A stretch of DNA of 64,000 bases, taken from the NCBI GenBank assembly GCA_006503475.1, contig RSEH01000014.1, positions 62,001 through 126,000 of the forward strand, in the 5' to 3' direction. A program made the position numbers and the translations under genes. The DNA is from Stentor roeselii (lineage: Eukaryota > Ciliophora > Heterotrichea > Heterotrichida > Stentoridae). The notes beneath the pieces are model-generated. The model worked only from the letters and a program-made list of their open reading frames with translations, was not told the origin of the DNA and ran no database searches. Position 1 is the stretch's first letter. Each line of letters begins with the position of its first letter. Positions 9,080 to 18,787 of this stretch are shown piece by piece.

Positions 9080-9725
9080 TATTATTAGTCATCTGTGATG
9101 GAATTACATGATTATTTTAAGTATAATTTTCAAGAAATGTTACTTTTTGATAGTCTTGTCATTCATGAATAAACTTTAAACTAAGGGGTTATTTAATATT
9201 CAGTCATCAAGTCTAAAATCGTTAAGTTGTCCGAACTTAATTCGTCTTGGTAACTCTGATCGATCTGATTAAAATTATTCTATATACCTTATTAGTTGAA
9301 ATTTATAGGTTTATAAGCTTTTAAATAATTAAACCTCATAAACCTTTGATTCTTTAAAGCCAAAATAAATTTATATATAGACTCAATTAAATTAATCAAT
9401 TGAATAAAGATTATAGAGTTTGAAACCTTTCACTCAAATATATTGCTACAGTTGATACCTTAAATATGAACTTTGTTATTCAAAAATAAAAGATATTATT
9501 CAAATAGTGATGCTTGGTTACTTTTCTACCATAAAGCAGTTTAAATTTATGTGGAAAATTACCAATTAAGGTTATAATCCTTGAATAATACTAACCTTAA
9601 TAAATCAAATAAGATCTCAAATCCATTTCGTTCAATAAATCCAAAAGCTCATTAAAAATATTCCTTAAAAAAAAATAACAGAAAACCTCCAAAAACCCTT
9701 AAATCCTCCACCAGTCACCTAACTC
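9080..9725. other. intergenic, AT-rich, no gene seen
   Basis: 646 bp between the aminotransferase start and the pirin stop. I see no long frame, no small conserved protein and no RNA gene. The last 80 bp are A/C-rich on the plus strand, as is usual beside a minus-strand gene's 3' end here. Confidence 0.55.
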
Positions 9726-10661
9726 TTACTTATTTTCTAAATTAGCTATTTTCGATTTCCAACCAACAGCCCCTTCAAATCCATCTTTTCCTTCCCTCAA
9801 GTCCCTATGTGCTTTTTCTGCCATAGGATAGTTAGGCATATAGAACTGTCCAAAAAGCACCATCATTTCATCTAAAGGCTGAGCAGCAAACAAGAAAGCC
9901 CTACATTTTCCAAGACAAGTCAAATGAAGGTCAGTATCCCACTGCGAAAGCATAGCAGCTTGAAACTGTTTCAAAGTATCTCCCTTGACAACAACATCGC
10001 CTTCCAATACATAAATCACCGCATTCCACCCAGCAGGGACATCAGTGAGCCAAATGTCCGAGCCAGCAACGAAGACATCAAAGACAAAAGCCGGGTTCCT
10101 CGTCAAAGTAACAGCAACTTTCCCCATAGTTTCCCCGGCCAAGACCTTACAAATGACTCCTCCTTCACTGACAGTGAGAATCTCTTCACTTTTCATGGTC
10201 TGCACGAAAAGTTCTGAAAGTTTGAAGTCCATTGGAAGACCAAGCCACAATTGAAGGACTTCTGAGTCAGTCACGGCGACTTCAGCGTGGACTATGCCCT
10301 TCCCTGATGATACCCATTGACAGTCTCCGGCTTTCAGGGTGCCTGAATTGTTGTGGAAGTCTTCGAATGCCAACTCGCCTTTTAGTATGTAGGTGATTGT
10401 GTCGTAACCTCGGTGGGCGTGGTCTGGAAGGCCTTGGTTTTTTTTTAGTTTGTAGTGGGTGAAGCGAAGGAATGGGTCCAGGATTTGAAGAGAGTCTGTG
10501 CCGATTATTTTACGGGATAGAAGGGAATCTTCTTTTTTTAAAGTGGTTTGGTAGATTCTTGATAACACTCGGTCTGTGTGAGTTAGGTGAGTGTATTCGC
10601 TTATGTAGTAACTTAGCAGTAGGCAGGATATTGGTAGGATTAGGAACCATGATTGCTTCAT
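9726..10661 (-). CDS. pirin-family protein with an N-terminal membrane anchor or signal
   Basis: A 311-residue bicupin. The metal site motifs are visible: LPDHAHRGYDTITYIL supplies two His and GKGIVHAEV supplies His and Glu, matching the iron ligands of pirin. The second cupin (GWNAVIYVLEGDVVVKG) is also present. Pirins are iron proteins with quercetinase or transcription-cofactor roles, usually soluble and nuclear. Here residues 5-22 (WFLILPISCLLLSYYI) form a hydrophobic segment that looks like a signal peptide or anchor, so this copy is probably secretory or membrane-bound. Location is inferred. Confidence 0.9.
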   Translation of the reverse strand: MKQSWFLILPISCLLLSYYISEYTHLTHTDRVLSRIYQTTLKKEDSLLSRKIIGTDSLQILDPFLRFTHYKLKKNQGLPDHAHRGYDTITYILKGELAFEDFHNNSGTLKAGDCQWVSSGKGIVHAEVAVTDSEVLQLWLGLPMDFKLSELFVQTMKSEEILTVSEGGVICKVLAGETMGKVAVTLTRNPAFVFDVFVAGSDIWLTDVPAGWNAVIYVLEGDVVVKGDTLKQFQAAMLSQWDTDLHLTCLGKCRAFLFAAQPLDEMMVLFGQFYMPNYPMAEKAHRDLREGKDGFEGAVGWKSKIANLENK

Positions 10662-11672
10662 TTTGATTATTTTTTGGTAGTTTTGGGGGTTTTGGAGTTT
10701 TTAGATTGGTTTGAGGTTTTGTTGGGGGATTTTATTTGGTATTGCATGTTGTTTATGGGTTTCAATGAATAGTTATTTGGTAGAGAAGGATTATTTATTA
10801 AGCTTCGAACTTCGCTGATATTATCTTGCACAATCTTCAAGTAAGTTTTAGGATAAGCTGATATCTTAAAATTTTGATTATTCAAAACTTCAACTGATTA
10901 ATTTTTTTATTTTTCACTTTGAACAGTAAAATCGCTTAATTACTTAAAGATATATTTAAATCAACTCTCATTGCCAAGATCATATAAAAAACCATTATAA
11001 AACTATTTTTTTTTAACCCAGCCATGAAACCTCTTAAGGCCTGGCGGCCATTCAATTATTTTCCTAGACTTTTGGTTCGTTAGCTTAGTTGTGAAATCAG
11101 GTTAAGCCGCTATTGCGAAAAAAGTCTTTATCATCTAAATAGTCAGTGACAAAGAAATTCTAATAGATTTATTATAAGATGAGAAAAATCATGATAAAAA
11201 GGTTCTTGTTTAGCCTCATCAAACTTATATTTATAAAAAAATGATTAAAGTTGAATTATTTTTGAAATATAGTGAAAAGAATTGCATTTTTTTAGATAAT
11301 TGTCTTTTATTTATTAAATATATTGTTAATATTTGAAAAATTATAAAAGAAGTAAATATGAAGATCTAATTCTAGATAGTTTGTTAAATATTTTCCATTC
11401 ATTTTAATCAGAAGGCATGAAAAAGTCTGTCTATATAAAATTTTACTAAATAGTCTGATTTCAACATACTTTTCCAATATCTTCAATTTTCTGTTTAATA
11501 TTCCTAAAAAACTGATAAAAGAGAACTTCGAAGAGTAAACTAGCTTGAATATTTTTCATTTCAATTTTTTATTAAAAGATCCTCAAACTTTCTTGTTCCA
11601 ACACTCAAAACTAATAAACATTCAAATATCACCAAAGCTATAAATCAAAACTCATAAATTTATTTAAATCAG
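10662..11672. other. gene-poor AT-rich stretch
   Basis: About 1 kb without a credible gene. A short low-complexity frame just upstream of pirin lacks an ATG at its start. The only unusual patch is 11015-11120, richer in G+C than its surroundings and with short inverted repeats (see findings). Confidence 0.5.
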
Positions 11673-12330
11673 ATGAACCTACGAAAAACGAAAGACCTAA
11701 GCAAAAAGCAAAAAACAACAAACAAACAACCCAAAATACAATAAGAAAAGCTGCAAGGTAGTAAAACTAAAAAAGCTTTTACAGGAATCCCACTTTCGCA
11801 AGAAAAGAAGAAGTCGACATAATCGATTTTTTTACCTTTTCAGAAAAAAAGAAGAAATCAAGCTAAAACTAACAGAAACAAACACATAAATTATCAACGA
11901 CTAAAATTGAGTCATATGAAGATAACCTAGCCTATTAGTTCAATGAAGAAACCTTTTTCGAGCTGTGAGAAGCAAATGTACAACCTTCTGATCCACGATT
12001 GAACCGAGTACTTGACCAAAAATATATAAAAAGCACAATATTTAAGATCTATAAAACTTTTAACCTTAATATTGAACTTAGAAAAAACAGGATTTGTTAA
12101 TTTTGAAAATTTTTTCTAATAAAGAAATAAATTCATTGAGTAGTTCTAGTTTTATCAACTTCAAAAAGTGCTTCAACTATCATGGTTATGAATATTACGG
12201 TTTATAGATGAAAGCTAATGATTTCATAGTTATCGCTTTTTAATATCTTGAAGAAATTGAATTTCAAAGTATTAGCTTGAAAGTTTTATATAAAATGATT
12301 TTAACTAGGATTGGTGTAGAGGTGCTTCTC
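11673..12330 (+). pseudogene. decayed copy of the TPR gene at 15589-16929
   Basis: The ATG at 11673 and the following bases align with the start of the intact TPR gene: AGACCTAA, ACCCAAAA, AAGGTAGTAAAA and CGCAAAGA-like blocks occur in the same order. Further on, GATGAAAGCTAATGATTTCAT (about 12208) matches GATGAAAGCTTATGATTTTAT of the intact gene at about 16398, and the ~70 bp before it also aligns. The copy has a stop after 23 codons, small indels and an internal deletion of roughly 270 bp, so it cannot be coding. Sequence upstream of the ATG also resembles the intact gene's 5' flank. The end point is approximate, as similarity fades after about 12330. Confidence 0.75.
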
Positions 12331-13469
12331 TTCAAAAAAGTATAATCTAATATATATTTATAATTATATTATTGCAATAACAACATCTTTCTGAGGTTCT
12401 TCCTTCTTGCAAGATATTTCTATAATTAATTCTTGAATTTTACTTATAAAAAAAGTGAGCAGAATTATTTTCTGCTTGGCTAAATACTTTTTAAGTTTAT
12501 TCACTTCGTTTTCAATAAATTAATTAATTAATTTCTAAGTTAGTAATAAATGTGCATAGGATTGGTATTTTTCTATTGCTATTCATGAATTACTATAGAT
12601 GTATAAGAGTCATAAATACATTTTATTTTAGTGAGTATGAATAAATAATAGGCTAGTTTTTTTCATAGAAGTGTATCAAAGAGGCATTCTGCAACTAATT
12701 TAAGGCTCAAAGAATAATAATCTTAACACAATTGAATAAATATTGGAAAATTTTTTTAAAGAGTATGGTATTAATCAATGATCAACTAATTAATTAACAA
12801 TAATTTCTAATTGTAAGACTTTAAACAAATTCAAATTTCAAGGTTCAATAAAAATATATAATATCAACTGATGCAAAATATTAAGCGACTAATTAATATT
12901 CTCTATTGTCTTATAAATACAAGATTTGGTATTAATTACTTTTTTCTTGCTCTTCTGATTATTATTTGATATTTATAAATCTTCCTGCGATATTTACACT
13001 ACTTATATACTAATTCTTTTTTTCTATGAATTGTATGCTTCTGTTCAGTGCCTAATAATTAAATTATATAAAAAGTTTATTTATTGATTGCTTGCAACCT
13101 TTTCTATGTTTGAGTATACTAGGTTTCTCTCTTCTCTAAACTTGTTTTTTTTTCTTCTTTTTATAAGAATTTTTTGTCACACTACTCAAGATTTTTAGGA
13201 AAAGATCCAAAAGTCTTTTTATACTCAACTAAGAATTTTGTCAAAGGTTTTAGTGGTAATTCTAATCAATATTAAACTAGCGTTTTAAATCATAATTATT
13301 TAAATTAATCTCCTTATTCAAAAATTTTCCTTATATATTAACAAATTATATAATAGAGACTATTCGAAATTTTATATCTTAGCCTTGAAAATTACTCTTT
13401 ACCTAATTAGGTAAAACTATTAGAATCAATTCAAATTTCCTATCAAATTTAACTAAATAACTAAACTAT
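12331..13469. other. gene-poor AT-rich stretch
   Basis: About 1.1 kb of AT-rich DNA with frequent stops in all frames. I see no gene, no RNA gene and no clear repeat. The far 3' part of the decayed TPR copy may extend into it but is no longer recognisable by eye. Confidence 0.5.
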
Positions 13470-14019
13470 CTAGATTGGACCTGTACTGCAGAAATTTTCA
13501 TCCTGATTAATAAGTTCCAAACCATCAAAACCAAGTTCAGTTGCTCGATTTAACAAATCATTTGTAAGAGCGAAATGTCTATCTCTTGCGATAATATGTA
13601 TAGCGTCCTGTCTACGGCTTTGAAGATTATCGCACATATACACCGAAATGTAATTGTTCGGAACTACTTCAAGGACATTCACGTTAAAGGAAGATCCTTG
13701 AAAAACGGTTTTGTATTTTCCCTGTTGTCCTGGTACGATGTTAAAGACTAAAGTGTAATTATAGCCAACATATATTCCATTGATTTTAAATGACATCCTA
13801 CCTCCAATAGTATCAGGAGACAGCACTGTATAATCCACATAGACGCATTGTCCGACAGTTTCTGGGCCCACAGGTGTTCTCGCAATCATATAAAATCTGC
13901 CTGACCAGTGATTGATATCGAAGTTGTTTATCTTTGGGATATGAGGACAAGGACCAGGCTGGCTCACTCCAAACCCAGGCAGACGCTAGAGAGAGTAAGC
14001 TAATAAAAGCAAAAACCAT
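13470..14019 (-). CDS. secreted lipocalin (apolipoprotein D-like), probably one 16-nt intron
   Basis: The main exon encodes a lipocalin: NNFDINHWSGRFYMIARTP holds the GxW motif region (here HWSGRFY), followed by antiparallel strands and the IIARDR segment. Its frame has no ATG. Just upstream, another frame gives ATG and MVFAFISLLSLASAW, a good signal peptide with an ASA cleavage site. Removing a 16-nt GT...AG segment at 13959-13974 joins the two and gives a 177-residue secreted protein. Lipocalins bind small hydrophobic ligands; ApoD/Blc types bind lipids or haem breakdown products. The ligand is unknown. The intron is GC-richer than others here, so the exact splice is less sure than the lipocalin call. 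Confidence 0.8.
13959..13974 (-). other. candidate 16-nt intron in the lipocalin gene
   Basis: Sense strand GTTTGGAGTGAGCCAG. Of the GT...AG pairs tested, this one is of intron size and shifts the signal-peptide frame into the lipocalin frame. It is less AT-rich than the other introns and begins GTTT. A 1-nt sequence error is the alternative. Confidence 0.45.
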
Positions 14020-15588
14020 ATTTATGGACCATATTTATGCACTATATTTCCTTACTGTGTATTAAAATGATTATATAAGTGATCTTATCGAAGAGTATTT
14101 TCCTTCGAATCTCAAGAAAATGCAAAGCATTCAATGAAAATCTTGAAGAACTGATTATATTTCAAATCTTGATCATAACCTTAAAGTGATGATCACTTTT
14201 AAATTGATGTGCTCTTCATATCAATAAGACTTTTGTTGGATAAGCTTCATGAGGCCAACAATTTATTAGTTGTCGTAATTTTTCATCACCCTATACCCAA
14301 TTTGCTTTCATAGCTTATATCGTATATGTTTCCATTACTATATATATCTGATAAAATATTATATAATTATAAACCTATTTAAGGATATGTAATAACAGAT
14401 ATGTACTGAAGCCACCCAGATTATTAGAATCACCGAAATCACTTAAATTACCTTTTTCTCTCCAACTATTAAATTTCTTGAATAAAGGCTATTACAACGT
14501 ATTCAAACTCTCTTGATGGCCAAAACTTCCAAAAAATCACCATACAGATGAAATCGAATTTAAACACAAAAGGCCTAAACCCATTTTATATGCTCCATTT
14601 AACTATTGTTAGTTAAAATTTAAGTATAATCTATATTTATTTATCGTTTTTTAGGTTATTTTTAGAGTTTTGTTCGAAGAAATACTTACAATAATTTTTA
14701 CAGATGATTTTGTCTGTTTATGATACTTAAAAATTTTTTTTTTATCGGTTATTTTAAATCCTTAGGTATTTTTAGCCTTTTTACGAGAGTTGGATCCTCA
14801 AATAATTCTAAAATATAGAATCAGAACTGGCTGGATTGTATTGGAATGATGCATCACTAACCATATTTAATTTCTTTAGGTATATAACTTTAAGATGGAA
14901 TATTTAGGTAATTTTAAATCTAATAATTTAAATCAATTCTGGTTTTTACAATTAGAGGTAGGATTTTAACGAACGAAACTAAAAGAATTTTGATTATTGC
15001 AACACGTTAAATCATAATTTTGTATAATTTCCAGGAATTAATACTCAAGTCAATCTAACTAACAGCATTATACATAATGAATAAACATTTGGCTACAGCA
15101 AACATTAATTCGGCTTTTGAAATAACAATTTTCAAAGAAGCTCTCATGAATTTTTTCTTATATCAGATAGTCACAAAAGAAGGATAAAGAAGTTCCTTTA
15201 CACGTTGATAGATCCATAGATGAATAAACTCCAATTAAAGAGTTATTATATTTTTGAAGGCCATGAAAGGTACGCATATCTTTAAAACATTCTAAACTTA
15301 CCATAAGATTCAAATTATTCATAATCTATCGTTCAAGATTTAAATTCGTACTGAATCCATGTAAAAAATCTTTCTAAACTCAAAAACATCCGAAAACCAT
15401 CTCCTTATAAATAACATATTTCCAAAATCTTCCATTTTTTGGTTCATTTAACTTGTATCAAACTTAATCAAGCGATTAAGCTAAACATTTTCTTTTAATT
15501 TCTGATTCAAAACTTTATACATTCCAAAACCGATAATCAAACCCTTCTCTCCAAATCCATACCTCAAACTCATAAATAATCCAAACAT
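14020..15588. other. gene-poor AT-rich stretch
   Basis: About 1.57 kb without a gene. Near 14519 there is a 30-odd base resemblance to the 5' end of the DDI1 gene (CAAAACTTCCAAAAA), too short to call. Nothing else stands out. Confidence 0.5.
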
Positions 15589-16929
15589 ATGATTCGACGA
15601 GAAACAAAAGACCTAACCAAAAAAGAAGACGACCCAAAACGCGACCTAGAAACATGCAAAGGTAGTAAAAGCGAAGAAGCCTTTTTCAAGCAAATTCACA
15701 AAGAAATAAAATCTCAGTTCCGCAAAGACAAAGAAGAATCCGAGTTAATCTATCTTCTCCGTCGTCAGCAGAAAGACGAAGAAATCAAACAAAAGCAAAA
15801 AGAAGACAAAGACAAGCAGCGTCAAGAAGCCCTTGCAAAGCAACAAGACAAAATTCGCTGGAAAGGCCTTCGTTCCCAAGAAGAGTCTTCCTTGAAATCC
15901 GAGGAAAAGCAGTTCCTCGAGCGAATGAACACGAAATTTCCCAGTCCTTACGTAATTCTTAATCAGAAAAACCTGGGCTTCCTGCTTTATTATTACTTCA
16001 ACGTCGAGAAAATCGAACCTAAAGACGATAATCCAACTTCTGAGCCGACAGAAGAAGAAGAAGCAAGATTTGAAGCAAATGAAAAAGAAGCGCTTTTTGA
16101 AAACACAGTTAAAGAATTCAGAACTCGCTTCGAGAAGCGTGCGGATCATCTGTTGTTGCAGGAATGTTATAGAGTACTTGGACAGGAGTACCTGAAAAAG
16201 CATGACATTCGAGAAGCTTTGAAGTATTTTCAAGCTTTTAAAATGCTTTGTGAAAAAAACAGAGCTTATATCATGAAGATGCTTGCTTATAAAGAAATCG
16301 GGTTCTGTTATAAACTTGTCAAACAGTATAAGTCTGCTTTGATTAACTTTAAAAAACTACTGCAATTGTCTTGGTATAGAAAACATCGAGGATGGGAGAT
16401 GAAAGCTTATGATTTTATAGGAATCGCTTATTATTACCTTGGAGAGATAGAAAAGTCGAAGTATTATCATAAAAGGATGTGGGAAGGTATTTATGAAGGT
16501 GAAAACTCAGCTGTTAGGACACTTGCCATTAACTCGCTTAAACAGAAACTAGAAACGAAACTTACTACTGATGAACGTGGAATACCTCAGATTAAAGATG
16601 ATACTTCTTATGTCATTAACCAGTCTGATGAAGATGAAAATGATCTGCCTTCTCCCAGGACTGGCTCTGGAGAAGAAAATTTGAAACTTCTTCCGTATTT
16701 TAACTTGAAAAAAGCTCAGAGCTCCAGGAATTTACCATCGATTAGCTCTAATCGCAAACCGCCTTTGGCTAATAGGAAAATGGCTGTTAAGACTGCTTTG
16801 ACTTCGAGAGTTAAACCGTTTATGTTGATTTCGCACTTGTCTCCGAATGAATCGCCGAATAATTACTTTTATGTTGAACAGATGAATAGCTTTAGAGTCA
16901 GGGGTGAACAGTTTAAAGCACATAATTAA
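15589..16929 (+). CDS. TPR protein with a charged N-terminal coiled coil
   Basis: A 446-residue protein. Residues 1-110 are very rich in Lys/Glu/Gln and likely helical. Residues about 185-310 contain consecutive tetratricopeptide-like helix pairs, such as LGQEYLKKHDIREALKYFQAFK, YKEIGFCYKLVKQYKSALINFKK and YDFIGIAYYYLGEIEKSKYYH. The tail is Ser/Pro/Arg-rich. TPR arrays bind partner proteins, and similar layouts occur in ciliary and centrosomal proteins, but no specific family is recognised. A decayed copy lies about 4 kb upstream, so this locus was duplicated and one copy lost function. The ATG follows CCAAACAT. Confidence 0.8.
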   Translation: MIRRETKDLTKKEDDPKRDLETCKGSKSEEAFFKQIHKEIKSQFRKDKEESELIYLLRRQQKDEEIKQKQKEDKDKQRQEALAKQQDKIRWKGLRSQEESSLKSEEKQFLERMNTKFPSPYVILNQKNLGFLLYYYFNVEKIEPKDDNPTSEPTEEEEARFEANEKEALFENTVKEFRTRFEKRADHLLLQECYRVLGQEYLKKHDIREALKYFQAFKMLCEKNRAYIMKMLAYKEIGFCYKLVKQYKSALINFKKLLQLSWYRKHRGWEMKAYDFIGIAYYYLGEIEKSKYYHKRMWEGIYEGENSAVRTLAINSLKQKLETKLTTDERGIPQIKDDTSYVINQSDEDENDLPSPRTGSGEENLKLLPYFNLKKAQSSRNLPSISSNRKPPLANRKMAVKTALTSRVKPFMLISHLSPNESPNNYFYVEQMNSFRVRGEQFKAHN

Positions 16930-17197
16930 TGTGAATTTTTTTAGAATGGATGGAATTGGGTTTGGTTGGATTTGATGGTATTTGTGGGGTTAAGGATTTG
17001 GAATGTTGATTTGGTTGAATATTTATATAGAAAAACTTGCTCATTTATTAATTTTTTATTAGAGATTTTCTTTATATACAATAGTGTTAAGATTCTAACA
17101 ATAAAGTCCTTTCCATGTTTATCTTTGTTAAGCAATAGCTGTTAATTTTTCTCTTCTTTCATCACAAAAAGACCACGATTAAAATCCAGTCTTCAAC

Positions 17198-18517
17198 ATG
17201 CAAAACTTCCAAAAATCCGACATAAAAATGAAAATAGGAATCGCAATAACCCAAACTCTCATAATCTACATCGAAGCAGACGAGTTAGGAACAATCGAAG
17301 ACATTAAAGTGCTGATCGAGGTCGAGACAGGTATAATCGCCTCACAGCAAAACCTTCTTCTAAACAACACGCCACTGAACGACAACACAGCGATTCTAGA
17401 TTCAGGAATCCTTGAAAACGAGATTCTTCAGCTTCAAGCTCCGATATCGCCGGTGAAACTAGAAGCTTTAGACCTAATTCAAAGAGTAAAAGAAGACCCG
17501 CGCGAGTTAATGATGTTCGGCCAGCTGAACCCGAAACTCATCGAAATGCTCAAGTCAGGAGACTTGATAGGTGTCGAAAATTTCATCACGTCGCTAGCTG
17601 AAGAGAAGCGCAAAGCGAAACTTCAAGAAATTGATAGTCAGATGAAACTCGACCTGGACCCACTCAATCCAGCGGCTCAAAAAGAAATAGAAAGCCGCAT
17701 TCAGCAGAAAAATATTGATGAAAATTTTAAGTATGCCCAGGAGTATGTTCCTGAGATGTTCGCTAAGGTGACGATGCTTTACATCGATATCAAGGTAAGC
17801 GGGAAACCAATTCAAGCCTTTGTCGACTCTGGAGCTCAGAGCACAATTCTCAGCAAAAAATGCGCTGATAGACTCGGAATTCTGCGACTAGCTGACACTC
17901 GTTTCGCCGGGCAGGTGGTGGGTGTAGGAACTGATAACATATTCGGTCGAATCCACGCGATTAACTTGGAAATCGGGGGAAACTTCTTCGATTGCAGCAT
18001 TTACGTGATAGAAAATGCGAAAATTGACATGTTATTCGGACTTGACATGCTGAAAAGACATCAATGTTGCATCGATCTTCACAAAAACTTACTCACTCTT
18101 AATGCTGGGCAAATCTCAGTTCCTTTCCTCTCTGATGGGCAGATTCATCAAAAAGATGATGATGAAAAAATGGAAATTGACAAAGCAAAAGAACTTTCAT
18201 TGAAAATTCCTGAGTCTAAAACCAGTCAAATAGAAAATGAAAAGAATTCTGTTAAAAATAAGGAAAAAATTGAAGAAAATAAAACAGAAGAGAAAAAAAA
18301 TGAAGAAAAAAAAAATGAAGTGAAGAAGGGAAATATTGTGAATACACAAACTCTGCCGAAACCTGCCACTTCGCATCCTTGGGAAGAGAAGATTAAAAAA
18401 ATTATAGGGTTTGGATTTAGTAGAGATGAAGCGATCAAGGCTTTGAATAACTTTGGAGGAAATGAAGAAATGGCTCTTTCTTTTTTGTTTAGTAGTGGCT
18501 CTCCATTTGGGTTTTAA
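17198..18517 (+). CDS. DDI1: DDI1 ubiquitin-shuttle aspartyl protease
   Basis: A 439-residue protein with the full DDI1 layout: an N-terminal ubiquitin-like domain (about 12-82), a helical middle with EVETG...NPKLIEMLKSGD, the retropepsin-like domain with FVDSGAQST (active Asp about 210) and GRIHAINLEIGG...DMLFGLDMLKRHQ, and a C-terminal UBA domain (PWEEKIKKIIGFGFSRDEAIKAL). DDI1 brings ubiquitinated clients to the proteasome and cleaves some of them. A Lys/Glu low-complexity linker precedes the UBA domain. This is a host gene, not a retroelement. Met11 could also be the start, as the ubiquitin-like fold begins there. Confidence 0.95.
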   Translation: MQNFQKSDIKMKIGIAITQTLIIYIEADELGTIEDIKVLIEVETGIIASQQNLLLNNTPLNDNTAILDSGILENEILQLQAPISPVKLEALDLIQRVKEDPRELMMFGQLNPKLIEMLKSGDLIGVENFITSLAEEKRKAKLQEIDSQMKLDLDPLNPAAQKEIESRIQQKNIDENFKYAQEYVPEMFAKVTMLYIDIKVSGKPIQAFVDSGAQSTILSKKCADRLGILRLADTRFAGQVVGVGTDNIFGRIHAINLEIGGNFFDCSIYVIENAKIDMLFGLDMLKRHQCCIDLHKNLLTLNAGQISVPFLSDGQIHQKDDDEKMEIDKAKELSLKIPESKTSQIENEKNSVKNKEKIEENKTEEKKNEEKKNEVKKGNIVNTQTLPKPATSHPWEEKIKKIIGFGFSRDEAIKALNNFGGNEEMALSFLFSSGSPFGF

Positions 18518-18787
18518 TTAGCTTTGATAGTAAGAACTTTTCTCATTATAAATGTAAGAATGATAGTTTAGTCTTTATTATAAAGAGCTTATAATATATA
18601 CTCATCATTCAACTTGATAAATATTTACAGTAATAATAGTTATTATAGTCTAAAATACTTTTTTATATTTAAATTAAAGTTCTCTCTAAATCCAATACTC
18701 AAACTAAAAAACTTTCAAAAACCAAAACAAACATTTTATAATTATTAAATTTTCACCTAATCCTTGAAAGTTAATATTTTTCTAATA
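18518..18787. other. intergenic, AT-rich
   Basis: 270 bp between the DDI1 stop and the ATG chosen for the CorA-like gene. No gene or repeat is seen; it ends in A/C-rich sequence just before the next start. Confidence 0.5.

Noticed and set aside
10667-10885. 72-codon minus-strand open stretch just upstream of pirin
   Set aside because: Starts at TTG, has no ATG for its first 47 codons and is low-complexity; treated as chance.
17198-18517. Retroviral-type aspartyl protease motif (FVDSGAQ)
   Set aside because: The protein has the full DDI1 layout with ubiquitin-like and UBA domains; it is a host gene, not an element.
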